Source: Leifsonia sp. TF02-11 (GTDB lineage Bacteria; Actinomycetota; Actinomycetes; Actinomycetales; Microbacteriaceae). From it: DNA of 64,000 nucleotides. Positions within the stretch are counted from its first letter, which is position 1, and each line of letters starts with the position of its first letter. Below the pieces are notes generated by a model. That model was not told the DNA's origin. It did not search any database and worked only from the letters and a program-made list of their open reading frames with translations. Location of the stretch: contig NZ_JAGEKP010000024.1 of assembly GCF_017565305.1 (NCBI RefSeq), forward strand, positions 272,407 to 336,406, given 5' to 3'. The translations under genes and the position numbers were made by a program. Positions 45,348-53,972 of the stretch are shown here, in pieces.

Positions 45348-47327
45348 TCATCGACGTGTCAACTGTCGGCGCAGGGACATCAGCCAGAGCGCAGCGCCGA
45401 TCACAATGAGGAGGAACGCGAAAAGAACTGCGGCCATCGGAGTCGTGGAGCCGGTGCTTGCCAGCTGCGCCGCGATTGGAGTGATCGCGATTGAGGCAGG
45501 TTCGCTTTGCGACGCCGAATACGCGGAGTCACCGAGGTATTGGGCGCGAACGGTGTGGTTCCCTGCCGAGAGCCCGACGAGTGTGAGTACTGCTGGCTCA
45601 GCGGATACGGGGCTCGGGTTTCCGTAGGGAACGCCATCCACGAGCAGCTGAAGCGAGCCGGTTGGACTGATCACACCAACAGCTGTCGACGCGACTTGCA
45701 TAGTGGCTGTGGCAGATTGGCCCACCGTCACGCTGTGAACGTTGAGGGACAATGTCGTGCGAGTCGAGCCGGGCGAGGTGACCACCGTCAAGCTCTCCGG
45801 TGCCGCCGCTTGATAGTTGCTGTCGCCGCCGTACGCGAAGGTGAGCGCCAGCGTTCCGACGGCCCATGCCGGGCTGAAGGTAAATGTACCGTCTGCGTTC
45901 AGCGGCACTGTCGCAAGCATCCCTCCAGCCTTGGAAATGACAACCGACCCGGTAGGAGCAGCCGTCGCCGGCGCGGACGCTCCGGAAACGTGAGCCGACG
46001 GCACCGCACTTGACGGAGAAGCCGATGGACCCGAGGTGCTCGGTGCGGGTGGTTGCCCGACGAGAACTTGGCCAGTGATGATGACCGGTTTTCCGACAGT
46101 CTTGTCAGTCGATTCGGTCAGGTTTGTGATGTATGTCGGTGCAGCAACAACGGATTGAGTAAGTGTCGTGGCGGATGCAGCGAATGGTTCTGTACCTGGC
46201 TCATAGGCGAAGGTCAGAGGGTGCTCACCGACAGTGTCGACAAGGCGAGCAAAAGTCGCTGTCCCGTCAGCTGCTACCGGGGCGGTTGCGAGAGCGGTCC
46301 CTCCGTCGCTTACGGTGACGGTTCCGGCCGGAACGGTTGCACCCTCATCGTTGGTGACGGTCGCGACCAGATCTGCCGGTGTGCCGTACGTTGAGGAGTT
46401 TTGGGAGCTCTTGGCGGTGATCGAGGTTGCCTGTGCAACTAGATAGCTCAGGTGAATGAAGCCGTTACCTGCCCAGTAGGAAAGCTGGGAGCCAGTGATA
46501 CCTGCACTGGGGCTGATCCAGGTTTGACCGCCTGACCCGCCGGCACCTCCCCCGCCACCGGCGCCGCCGCCACCACCGCCGAAGCCTGCGTTGATTCCGC
46601 CGCCGCCGCCGCCACCACCGCCGGCGCTGCTGCTGCTGCCTGCATTTCCACCTTGCGTCCCGTTCCCGCCGTTGCCGGCGAGCCCGTTGGCGCTGCCGTG
46701 GCCGGCGCCGGAGCCGTCTGCGCCGCCTTGACCGGAGGCGCCTCCCGTCCCACCTTCATAGCCGACGAAGGCTCCTCCGGCACCACCGCCTCCGCCACCG
46801 CCGCCGGCGACGACCAACGCGTTGTCACCGGTGCTTGTTCGAAGGAGCACAGCGCTTGCACCACCGCCGCCTCCCCCGGCGTGCCCGAGGAGCGACCCTG
46901 TGTTACCGTTCCCACCCGCAAGGTATCCGCTCCCTCCTGCGCCCGGGCTCGCTTTGTCAGAGTTGGTCGGCCCGCCCATCGTGCTCGTGAAGAAGACGAG
47001 TGTTTGGCCGGGAGTCACGGGAATCGTTTCAGTGACACGACCTCCGGCTCCACCGTTCCCATCGGTCGTGAGTGCCCAATCGGTGCCGGGAAAGTTTACG
47101 GGGCCGCCACCACCGCCGGCCGACCCGGCGATATCGACGGTAATGCTGTGCACACCAGCAGGAACCATCCAAACAGAGCCACCGATACTGCCAACAGCCT
47201 CGGAAGCCACTGATGTCGAAGCCGACGCAGGTGCGGCTTCGACCACGCTGAGGCACGTGAGCGAAAGCGAGACCGCGCCGGCCGCTACTCCGAAGACAAA
47301 CCGTCGACGACCAAAGAATCCGAACAT
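45348..47327 (-). CDS. Glycine-rich secreted protein with Ig-like repeats and LASTG sorting signal
   Basis: 659 residues from ATG 47327; no Shine-Dalgarno is visible. The signal peptide runs to about residue 36 (APASAS). Residues 45-290 are a glycine-rich domain with GGGGGGGG runs, like the one in the DUF11 protein at 1-4592. Three Ig-like units (Big_3-type: TYGTPADLVATVTNDEGATV; VTSPGSTRTTLSLNVHSVTV) follow. A Ser/Pro/Ala-rich linker with PSTSGPSASPSS separates the first two. The C-terminus has LASTG, a hydrophobic span and the tail LRRQLTRR, so class E sortase anchoring to the wall is expected. GC and codon bias look slightly lower than in the neighbours. It is divergent from a large LuxR ATPase. 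Confidence 0.84.
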   Translation of the reverse strand: MFGFFGRRRFVFGVAAGAVSLSLTCLSVVEAAPASASTSVASEAVGSIGGSVWMVPAGVHSITVDIAGSAGGGGGPVNFPGTDWALTTDGNGGAGGRVTETIPVTPGQTLVFFTSTMGGPTNSDKASPGAGGSGYLAGGNGNTGSLLGHAGGGGGGASAVLLRTSTGDNALVVAGGGGGGGGAGGAFVGYEGGTGGASGQGGADGSGAGHGSANGLAGNGGNGTQGGNAGSSSSAGGGGGGGGGINAGFGGGGGGAGGGGGAGGSGGQTWISPSAGITGSQLSYWAGNGFIHLSYLVAQATSITAKSSQNSSTYGTPADLVATVTNDEGATVPAGTVTVSDGGTALATAPVAADGTATFARLVDTVGEHPLTFAYEPGTEPFAASATTLTQSVVAAPTYITNLTESTDKTVGKPVIITGQVLVGQPPAPSTSGPSASPSSAVPSAHVSGASAPATAAPTGSVVISKAGGMLATVPLNADGTFTFSPAWAVGTLALTFAYGGDSNYQAAAPESLTVVTSPGSTRTTLSLNVHSVTVGQSATATMQVASTAVGVISPTGSLQLLVDGVPYGNPSPVSAEPAVLTLVGLSAGNHTVRAQYLGDSAYSASQSEPASIAITPIAAQLASTGSTTPMAAVLFAFLLIVIGAALWLMSLRRQLTRR

Positions 47328-47407
47328 GAGATGTGTGCGACCTCCATACGTGGGACGACGGCCACGATAAGACGACCACACAGACCATGCGGCGAACCGG
47401 CCCCAAG

Positions 47408-47428
47408 ACCTATCCACAATGAATAGGT
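47408..47428. promoter_or_regulatory. Candidate operator between surface protein and LuxR genes
   Basis: ACCTAT-ccacaatga-ATAGGT is an inverted repeat within the 180-bp divergent intergenic region (47328-47507). Its position suits a regulator of both genes, but no second copy was found. Confidence 0.3.
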
Positions 47429-47507
47429 ACCCGCGCCCGACCCCATACGATCTCCACAGGACAGCGAAACCGCACCAGCGGCTGTGTGCGTCGGAGGGAG
47501 GCCCCAT

Positions 47508-50315
47508 GTGACGGCGACAGCAGAGCGGCACTACCCGCACCCCTCGTTGGACGCCCCCGACCAACCAACGGCTCTGGCCGCGAACATTCAATCATCCGGT
47601 GGAATGCTGGTCACGGTGACGGGCCTCCCGGGCGTCGGGAAGAGTACCTGGGCACGGCAGTTCGTCGCCGCAGCTGGACGACACAAAGTGGTCGCCGTGA
47701 CAGCAGACGCCTTCGAGAAAGACTTCGCCTTCGGACTTGTCGACAAGCTCGCGCACGCGGCAGGCGAACCGCTTGGCATATTGGGCGAAACTGGGACCCC
47801 GGATCCCCTAACGGTCGCCCAGAGGCTGCTGCCGGCGCTCGCTCACGGCACGTCGGCTCGGCGACGACTCGTCGTGTTGGTCGACAATGCTCACTGGATC
47901 GACGATGCGTCACTGGCCGTGCTTCGGTTCGTTCTTTCACGGCTCGCGCACGGTGGGGTTTGCGCTGTCTTCAGCGGGCTGGCTCCCCGCACCCAAGAGG
48001 TCAGTGCACATATATTCGACGCTGACGAAACTGCATGGGACGTCACACGGAGAATCCAGATCGAACCGTTGGAGGCTTCCCACGTACGTGGCTACGTGTC
48101 GAATGTCCACGATCGCGAGATATCGCTCCGCCTTGCGCAGCGGATCCGCGATCAATCAGGTGGGATCCCCGTCCTGATTGATGCACTCATTCCTTCGCTG
48201 CAGCAGTCAGGCATGGGGAACACGCATTGGGATGAGGGCATCGTCCTCCACTCATCCGCTGGTAACCCGTTCCAGCAGGTCGGAAAGGGTGAATCACCCT
48301 CTCTTGCCGCTACGGTGGAGATCGTCTCCGTCCTACACGACGCGGTGTCCCGCATCGAACTGGCCACAGTTGCGGAACGTCTCGGCGAGACGATCGACGT
48401 CGACGGAGCTCTCGCGGCTGGGGTGTTGGTTCAGGCAGGCGAAGGGGCCGTCGCACCGTTCCACGACCTCTACAGCAGCCATGTCGTCGCCGGATTGCAC
48501 GAGGACCGCCGACGACGGATCCAGCACGCTGCAGCCGCTGTCCTTGAAAACCCGCACCGCGCGTTCCTCCTCCGACTCGATGCTGCGACCACCCTGTCAG
48601 GCTCACTGCTCACCGAACTACACGAAATGGTCGAACTCGCGGTGAAGGACGGCGATGCCGAACGGGCGATCGGCTACTTGCGAACAGCATCGACCCGCGC
48701 CGATTCGGCACAGCGAGACGACCTCATCGTTGAGGCATGTCTGCTAGCCGCAGCAAACCTGATCAGCCCAACCGTCATCGATCTCATACCAGATCTCGAA
48801 CGGATGCGAACATCGCCCGTGCGCGACCTCGCGCTGCTTCAAACACGCCAAATTACTGGCGACATCCAGTGGGCACGATCCTTCGCCGCGCATCTCATGG
48901 ATGCGGACCGACCGGGTGTCGACCGGCATCCCGACCATCTTCTTCTGCAAATGCATGTGTCGATGATGTCGGTGATGATCCAGCTCACCACCGATGACTA
49001 CACCCCGATCATCGGCATGCTCGAGCGAACCCGAACGCTCGCCACCGAACTCCAATCGGGTCCCGGTGATGTATCGGATCGGCGCCTCCTCCCGCTCTTC
49101 ACAGCGGAGGAAGTTCTCCTACGGTGCATTGGCCTCACAATCGTTGCCGCTGCCCGCCTCGGTGATCACCAACGAGTCACGACGGCGCTTCACGACTTAT
49201 CCGCCGCAATCTCGACCGCCCAAGAATCTCCCGCGCTCATCGACGCGCTCACCTGCCGAGCCGGCGTACTCGCAGGAGTTGGCGCCGTCACAGAGGCCAC
49301 CATCGACCTGGAATCGGCACTCACGATCGCTTCGCATGGTGTCGCCGGCTGGAGCCTCGGACATGCGCGGGCGCTCCTCGCATACTGTTACTGGGTCCTC
49401 GGACGCCCCACGGACGCGACATCCCTTCTCGACACTGCCTCGCTCGTCGCGTTGGACAACATCGACGTGTCCTCCCGTCCTCTGCTCTACCTGATGCGCG
49501 CGATCATCGCCGCCGACTCGGGTGATCTCGACGCCCATACACACGCCCTCCGCACGGCAAAAGACGTCACCGTCACCGACTACGACACCTTCGGCGTCGA
49601 GCTTGAACTCCTCGCTGCAGTGCAGCGGGCCCGCGCCATCGGCAGCCCACAGGAGGTGCTCGATGCGCTCAGCGACGAACGAATCTCCGGCCGATGGCTC
49701 GCCGGGTCGAGCATCTTTACTTACAAGGTGGATGCGCTCGCATCCCTGGGTCGCGCAGAAGAAGCCGACAGAGAACTCTCCCGCCTCCGGGCCCTCGCGG
49801 GGCAACGGTGGACACCCATCTATGGATCCTTGGAATGGCTTGAAGGGCGGGTCGCGGAAGCCTACGAACTCACCGAGGACGCCCTCAAGGCTTATCGCAG
49901 TGCTTCACGCACACCGAGCCTCCCAGCCCCTCACGCACAGGCCCTGTACGACCTCGGTCGCTACCTGATCGAAACCAGGCACGAGGCAAACGGTCGCCGA
50001 GCGCTTCGATCTGCCCTGGCAGCATTCCGCAGACTTGCTGCGATCCCCGCGATCGTTCGCACTCTCACGCTTCTCGATGGAAGCGTCGACTCCTCTTCGC
50101 AAGCGGGACCATTGGATGGGTTGACGTCTCGTGAACGCGAAGTTGCCGCGAACGCCGCGAACGGACTCACGAACGCCGAGATCGCGAAACTCCTCTATCT
50201 CTCAATTCCGACGGTCAGTTTTCACATGCGCAATGTGCTCGCCAAACTGGGTCTCAGCTCTAGACGGGAACTGAGGTCACTGCTCCAACCTGAATCCTGG
50301 ACACCTTCGACGTAA
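47508..50315 (+). CDS. Large LuxR-family ATPase regulator
   Basis: 935 residues from GTG 47508, with GGAGGGAGG just upstream. Walker A TGLPGVGKST is near residue 40 and Walker B-like RLVVLVDNAHWID near 125. A long helical repeat region lies in the middle, and the C-terminal GerE HTH reads LTSREREVAANAANGLTNAE and TVSFHMRNVLAKLGLSSRRE. It is divergent from the LASTG surface protein. This repeats the layout of the LuxR gene at 4901 beside the DUF11 protein, so a dedicated activator of the surface gene is a fair inference. Confidence 0.87.
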   Translation: MTATAERHYPHPSLDAPDQPTALAANIQSSGGMLVTVTGLPGVGKSTWARQFVAAAGRHKVVAVTADAFEKDFAFGLVDKLAHAAGEPLGILGETGTPDPLTVAQRLLPALAHGTSARRRLVVLVDNAHWIDDASLAVLRFVLSRLAHGGVCAVFSGLAPRTQEVSAHIFDADETAWDVTRRIQIEPLEASHVRGYVSNVHDREISLRLAQRIRDQSGGIPVLIDALIPSLQQSGMGNTHWDEGIVLHSSAGNPFQQVGKGESPSLAATVEIVSVLHDAVSRIELATVAERLGETIDVDGALAAGVLVQAGEGAVAPFHDLYSSHVVAGLHEDRRRRIQHAAAAVLENPHRAFLLRLDAATTLSGSLLTELHEMVELAVKDGDAERAIGYLRTASTRADSAQRDDLIVEACLLAAANLISPTVIDLIPDLERMRTSPVRDLALLQTRQITGDIQWARSFAAHLMDADRPGVDRHPDHLLLQMHVSMMSVMIQLTTDDYTPIIGMLERTRTLATELQSGPGDVSDRRLLPLFTAEEVLLRCIGLTIVAAARLGDHQRVTTALHDLSAAISTAQESPALIDALTCRAGVLAGVGAVTEATIDLESALTIASHGVAGWSLGHARALLAYCYWVLGRPTDATSLLDTASLVALDNIDVSSRPLLYLMRAIIAADSGDLDAHTHALRTAKDVTVTDYDTFGVELELLAAVQRARAIGSPQEVLDALSDERISGRWLAGSSIFTYKVDALASLGRAEEADRELSRLRALAGQRWTPIYGSLEWLEGRVAEAYELTEDALKAYRSASRTPSLPAPHAQALYDLGRYLIETRHEANGRRALRSALAAFRRLAAIPAIVRTLTLLDGSVDSSSQAGPLDGLTSREREVAANAANGLTNAEIAKLLYLSIPTVSFHMRNVLAKLGLSSRRELRSLLQPESWTPST

Positions 50316-50333
50316 CGCAGCACCCTTGAACGG

Positions 50334-50696
50334 TTGGACGTGAATCACCGCTCGGCGTGGCTGGTGGAACCGCTCCTCCTAGTGCGCGGAACGAATTGGC
50401 TGTATGCCGTCGGCGACGTCAACGGGCGAGCACTGCTCACCCACCAGGGCAAGTACCAGGCCCGCGCTGCCGGCGATGCGATCGTCGCCCGCGCGACCGG
50501 AACGGCACTCGACGACGGTCCGTGGGGCGCCCACGTCGCCACAGCCGACCACACTGCCGTCCCGCAGGTCGTGTTCACCTCACCCGAAGTCGCAGCCGTC
50601 GGCCGCACCGCCGATAGAGCGCGCGCCGCGAAGACGATCATCTCGACCAACTGGGCCGTCCACGAGTTCGTCACGACGGCACCCGGCAGCCCCTAA
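50334..50696 (+). pseudogene. Fragment of a pyridine-nucleotide disulfide oxidoreductase
   Basis: The frame reads NWLYAVGDVNGRALLTHQGK and later TAVPQVVFTSPEVAAVGRT. These are the FAD-contacting GD motif and the start of the dimerisation domain of mercuric-reductase/dihydrolipoamide-dehydrogenase-like proteins. The N-terminal FAD and NAD domains and the last 80 or so residues are missing. It is therefore an internal fragment (about 110 of 460 residues) left next to the tRNA remnant. Confidence 0.75.
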
Positions 50697-50701
50697 TACA
50701 G

Positions 50702-50738
50702 GCCGGCTGGGAGGCGCGGTTTCGCACCCCCAGCCGGC
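50702..50738. terminator. Stem-loop after the oxidoreductase fragment
   Basis: GCCGGCTGGG and CCCAGCCGGC are perfect 10-bp arms with a 17-nt loop. The following 50739-50975 shows no gene. Confidence 0.5.
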
Positions 50739-50975
50739 GAGGTCTCGCCACGTTGTTCACCTCGGCCGTCGAGACCGTGCTCCGCGCGAGCCAACAATCT
50801 CAGCGTCGGAACGGTCATGGCCATCAGCTCCTTGATGGCGGCGTTCCACCGGCCCAGCTCTACCCCACATGCGCCGGTTTCCACCGGCCGGCGCCCACGA
50901 CCCGATAAGTAAGACAGCCTCACAACAATGAGGTTTTCAAGTGTGGGAAAAATCTGAGCAGATCGCGCCGTCAAC

Positions 50976-51008
50976 GGGAACGGCGGCTGATCATCAGCCG
51001 CCGTTCCC
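50976..51008 (-). terminator. Perfect stem-loop downstream of the tRNA-Met fragment
   Basis: GGGAACGGCGGCT pairs with AGCCGCCGTTCCC around a 7-nt loop (13-bp stem). It lies 15 bp beyond the 3' end of the tRNA fragment in the direction of its transcription. It is probably the original terminator of that tRNA gene. Confidence 0.7.
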
Positions 51009-51022
51009 CGTGTTTCAAGCTA

Positions 51023-51080
51023 TGTAGCGAGGGCGGGACTCGAACCCGCGACACCACGATTATGAGCCGTGTGCTCGCAT
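51023..51080 (-). tRNA. tRNA-Met(CAT) 3' fragment, attachment-site remnant
   Basis: Reading leftward from 51076, GAGCACACGGCTCATAATCG gives the D-stem 3' strand and anticodon arm; the CAT anticodon is at 51064-51062. The T-arm GCGGG-TTCGAGT-CCCGC and the acceptor strand CCTCGCT follow. The matching 5' acceptor (AGCGAGG) and D-loop are absent, so only about the last 55 bases exist. A tRNA 3' half beside foreign-looking DNA is the hallmark of a site-specific integration. Confidence 0.7.
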
Positions 51081-51212
51081 GGGGCACTTTTGGTACGTCA
51101 GCAGGTGCGTGAAGACCGCGGAATTCCGCGGTTTTCCAATGATGCCGAACTCGCCGAATAACCCCGTCTTTCTTCAAGTGTGTCCAAATTGTGTCCAAAT
51201 TTGAAGATAACA
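51063..51212. repeat. Degenerate att-like direct repeat, copy 1
   Basis: It begins with the 18 bases TGAGCCGTGTGCTCGCAT (part of the tRNA anticodon/D region). GAATTCCGCG lies 58 bp in, and TCCAAATTGTG then CCAAATTTGAAGAT from 120 bp. The same blocks in the same order and spacing recur at 56142, about 5.1 kb to the right. Confidence 0.7.
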
Positions 51213-51448
51213 TCTGCAGCGTTATCTGTTATTTCGACAGCCATAGGCATCTTCATCCGCCGCACCTCAGCCTAGAGATCCCTACCTAAACCGGAGTATC
51301 CGGTCGAGTCGCCACCGCAAACGGACGAGGATCCGATTGCCGTAGCCGTCCTGCGCACGGGTTACTTCCGCTCTCTCTCGCGTGTACCGTCCGCCTTGTC
51401 GCGCAACCACGCGGTACGGGTAACCGTTCGTCGCGTAGGCAGGCCGTT

Positions 51449-51739
51449 ATGGGAACACTCGCAATAAACCATGCAACGTACGACGTGGATAGCCGCGCCC
51501 TGAGCTGCCTTCCCGAGGTCCTCACCGCGCTTCTCCGGATGCGCTCATACATCGACGTGACTCTGACCTTCTCGGATGGGGACGTCGAAATAAGAATCAA
51601 CACCAGCTCTCCCCTCATTATCGAAGTTGAGCACGAGCTTCCCTCCTACGAGGACGACGCCGGGCTGCTGACCTCGGAGTACCTGATGATGGGGCGTCTT
51701 CACCTCAGCGGAATCGGTGCTGCGCCCACAGCGCGTTGA
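51449..51739 (+). CDS. Small hypothetical protein, possibly DUF7882-related
   Basis: 96 residues. It begins MGTLAINHATYDVDSRALSC with an AGGCAGG region upstream of the ATG. Layout and length resemble the two DUF7882-like proteins nearby (MGxL start, a middle LRxR..V segment, an IxIN..PLIIEVE strand), but identity is low. No membrane span. It is the first gene of the small-gene island. Confidence 0.5.
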   Translation: MGTLAINHATYDVDSRALSCLPEVLTALLRMRSYIDVTLTFSDGDVEIRINTSSPLIIEVEHELPSYEDDAGLLTSEYLMMGRLHLSGIGAAPTAR

Positions 51740-51851
51740 GGTCTCTGACTAACGGCGCCCCACCTCGGCTTCGGCGACGTAACGGCCGGTCGGGGACCGG
51801 GAACAGATAGGGTGGAGACCTCCTGAGCTTGGACGTGAAAGGGCACGCGCG

Positions 51852-52184
51852 ATGGGATACCTGGTTTACGACAGCCGAACCCGGATTTCGTTCGACGACC
51901 GCGTCCTTGCCCACCTCGAAGTAGTCATCATCAGCAAACTGAGACGGCGGGAACCCTTCCCGCTTACCTGGAGAGAACCAGACGAAGCAGGGGACGGCCG
52001 AAGCACCATCTGGTTAGACGCCGCCATCCCTCTCCGGTTTCGTTTCGAAGGGTCACGGCACCCGTCCATTGATCGAGCCTGGGTCGAGCGGCTAGCGATT
52101 CTCGCGTCGTCCTCAACGGGCTTGATCGTTTCCGACGAAGACGGCAACGCGGTGACCGGAACGACTTCCGAGCAGGAAACCTGA
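51852..52184 (+). CDS. DUF7882-like small protein
   Basis: 110 residues. MGYLVYDSRTRISFDDRVLA and HLEVVIISKLRRREPFPLTW match the small Microbacteriaceae family I know as DUF7882 (older databases mislabel members as DNA ligase). STIWLDAAIPLRFRF and the C-terminal WVERLAILASSSTGL complete it. GAAAGGG lies upstream of the ATG. Function unknown. It has a close paralogue on the other strand at 52983. Confidence 0.72.
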   Translation: MGYLVYDSRTRISFDDRVLAHLEVVIISKLRRREPFPLTWREPDEAGDGRSTIWLDAAIPLRFRFEGSRHPSIDRAWVERLAILASSSTGLIVSDEDGNAVTGTTSEQET

Positions 52185-52358
52185 TCCCCGCTCGGGCGAT
52201 AACCAAGTTCCGCCCGCGCCATCGTCTGTTCGCTCGTGCGAGTGAGGGTGACGATCCAGCCCCCGGCTCGAACGCACCCTCACCCCGGCCGGGATTCGCA
52301 GTCCACCGGCCCGCGTCAGTCGCGGATACGGTCTGCCGTCCGGCCGATCAGAAGAACG

Positions 52359-52517
52359 TCACCCGCCACCAAGGTTCGGGTCCATCAGGTACGCGTCACG
52401 CGCCTTCTGAATTCTGTCCGGATCATCCCGCGGGGTCGCCCGCAACGTCTCCCAGACACGGTCGATGCGTGCCTCCGCTTGTTCCGGAGTATCCCCCGGA
52501 AACAATTCATCTGCCAT
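52359..52517 (-). CDS. 52-residue acidic hypothetical protein
   Basis: ATG 52517 is preceded by GGGAG 8 nt upstream. The product reads MADELFPGDTPEQAEARIDR and ends RDAYLMDPNLGGG; it is helical and charge-rich, with codon use typical of this genome. No family is recognised. The alternative frames here are poor, so this short gene is the best reading of 52185-52982. Confidence 0.55.
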   Translation of the reverse strand: MADELFPGDTPEQAEARIDRVWETLRATPRDDPDRIQKARDAYLMDPNLGGG

Positions 52518-52982
52518 GGCACACGCTCCCCGCAGATGCTGTCTGCTACACGACCCACCCGACCAGAACGATCGGCCGTCGCCGTCACAACCCAGGCTGC
52601 TGGATCACCCAGCAGGGGGAGGCGCGGGAGCTGCCCGTATCGCAGACAATACTCGCAAGCGTCCTCTACCACTAGACACAACCAGGCAGCACCTCACGCG
52701 AACAAACCACGCCCTTCCTGACATTGCGAACCAGCGGTGGACCGCCTGCTTGACAGCTTTGGCACGCCTCCTAAGCTGACAAGACATCGGGACGCCTGGG
52801 TTCGTTTCGGGACCGAACGCGAAAGCTCCCGATTGGATGGCGGTGGTCGGGCCGCGTCCCGGCCACCGCCTCACCTGATTGGCGCCAGCGGCCAGCCATC
52901 GGCTTTCTCAAGCCGTTGCTCCCCGCCGCGAATGTCTAGCCGGGACCAAAGGCATGGCATTGCCCTCGTCGACGACGCAAGA
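52518..52982. other. No gene recognised
   Basis: Open frames exist on both strands, but none has a ribosome site with convincing composition. The stretch lies between the 52-residue gene and the second DUF7882-like gene and looks like eroded DNA. Confidence 0.4.
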
Positions 52983-53309
52983 TCATCTCCGTTCGCGCGT
53001 CACCCCCTGAGCCGGCGCACCGTCCTCGTCCACGACCAGCAGACCGTTCGCGCTGGCCGATAACGCCAACCGTTCAACCCACGCCGAATCGAGCTTTGGC
53101 GCCCGTGACCCATTGAACCGAAAGCGCACCGGCAACGACGGATCCAACCAAATCGTGTTGCTACCTTCACCGTCACCGTCAGCCTCACGCCAACTCATGG
53201 CAAACGACTCCCGTCGACGCAGTTTGCTGATGATCACAACCTCGAGGTGGGCCAACAAACGGTCTTCAAATGTCACGCTTGAGTTGCTGTCGTAGAACAG
53301 TTGCCCCAT
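52983..53309 (-). CDS. DUF7882-like small protein (paralogue)
   Basis: 108 residues, with AGGAGG 5 nt before ATG 53309. It starts MGQLFYDSNSSVTFEDRLLA and continues HLEVVIISKLRRRESFAMSW, then NTIWLDPSLPVRFRF and WVERLALSASANGLL. It is clearly homologous along its length to the protein at 51852. The two face opposite directions within the island, which suggests duplication or separate acquisition. Function unknown. Confidence 0.75.
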   Translation of the reverse strand: MGQLFYDSNSSVTFEDRLLAHLEVVIISKLRRRESFAMSWREADGDGEGSNTIWLDPSLPVRFRFNGSRAPKLDSAWVERLALSASANGLLVVDEDGAPAQGVTRERR

Positions 53310-53416
53310 CCCGGCCTCCTACCAACATTCTTCTCGAGTTCAGCCACGCACGGCACGCCGCAGACACCGGTCCAGCGCCAAGCAAAACTCGTCTCGCCAC
53401 TGAGCCGGAGCGCCGC

Positions 53417-53620
53417 TCACTTGCCAGCCCCCGGCGAGGTCGCCACAGACACATCGTCGGCGCGTCGAAATGCCCTCAGTGACTCGGCAGGAATTCTGAT
53501 CTCACCGCGGTATACAACAGTTCGCAGCTCCCCGCGGTCGATTGCAGCATGTATCTCCAGTTCGGGAACCCCAGCTCGAGAGGCCGCAGCAGCCGGGAGG
53601 AAGAAGTCCGGGTCATCCAT
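53417..53620 (-). CDS. Excisionase-like helix-turn-helix protein
   Basis: 67 residues. AAAASRAGVPELEIHAAIDR and GELRTVVYRGEIRIPAESLR follow the MerR/excisionase-type winged-helix pattern (recognition helix, then wing with GELxxVxxxGxxRIP, then the helix LxAF). Such small proteins direct excision of integrated elements or regulate plasmids. It lies inside the repeat-flanked island, which fits an Xis, but no integrase is present. The ribosome site is weak. Confidence 0.5.
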   Translation of the reverse strand: MDDPDFFLPAAAASRAGVPELEIHAAIDRGELRTVVYRGEIRIPAESLRAFRRADDVSVATSPGAGK

Positions 53621-53972
53621 GGCGGAAACCTAGCACCGTGCACAACGGCAGCCATTGCAGTATTCGCTAATCCGCCCATTCGCGCCACGCAGCCTGAACT
53701 CCAGCGGGGAGGAGGATGCAGTTTCAGCGTGAGACAAGAGCACGAGTCTCCTCAGTGACAGTCGTGAACCACGGCCCGTGGGTTCCCGTACCTTGCTGCC
53801 AGGAAAGAAGATGTGAGTTGCGGAGAACTGGGTGATTTCGTATGACCAGACCACCCGGGCGGCACCGATTCGGGCGGCAAGACTCGAAACCCGCTTTGAG
53901 AGGCTTCATTCTGCGGATTGCGTATGAATGTCTAAATCGGTCGTCTGGTAAAGGAACCGGCCTACTATCGGG

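Noticed and set aside
50976..51008. Perfect palindrome considered as a recombination core
   Set aside because: Its position just beyond the tRNA 3' end and its stem-loop form are better explained as the tRNA terminator.
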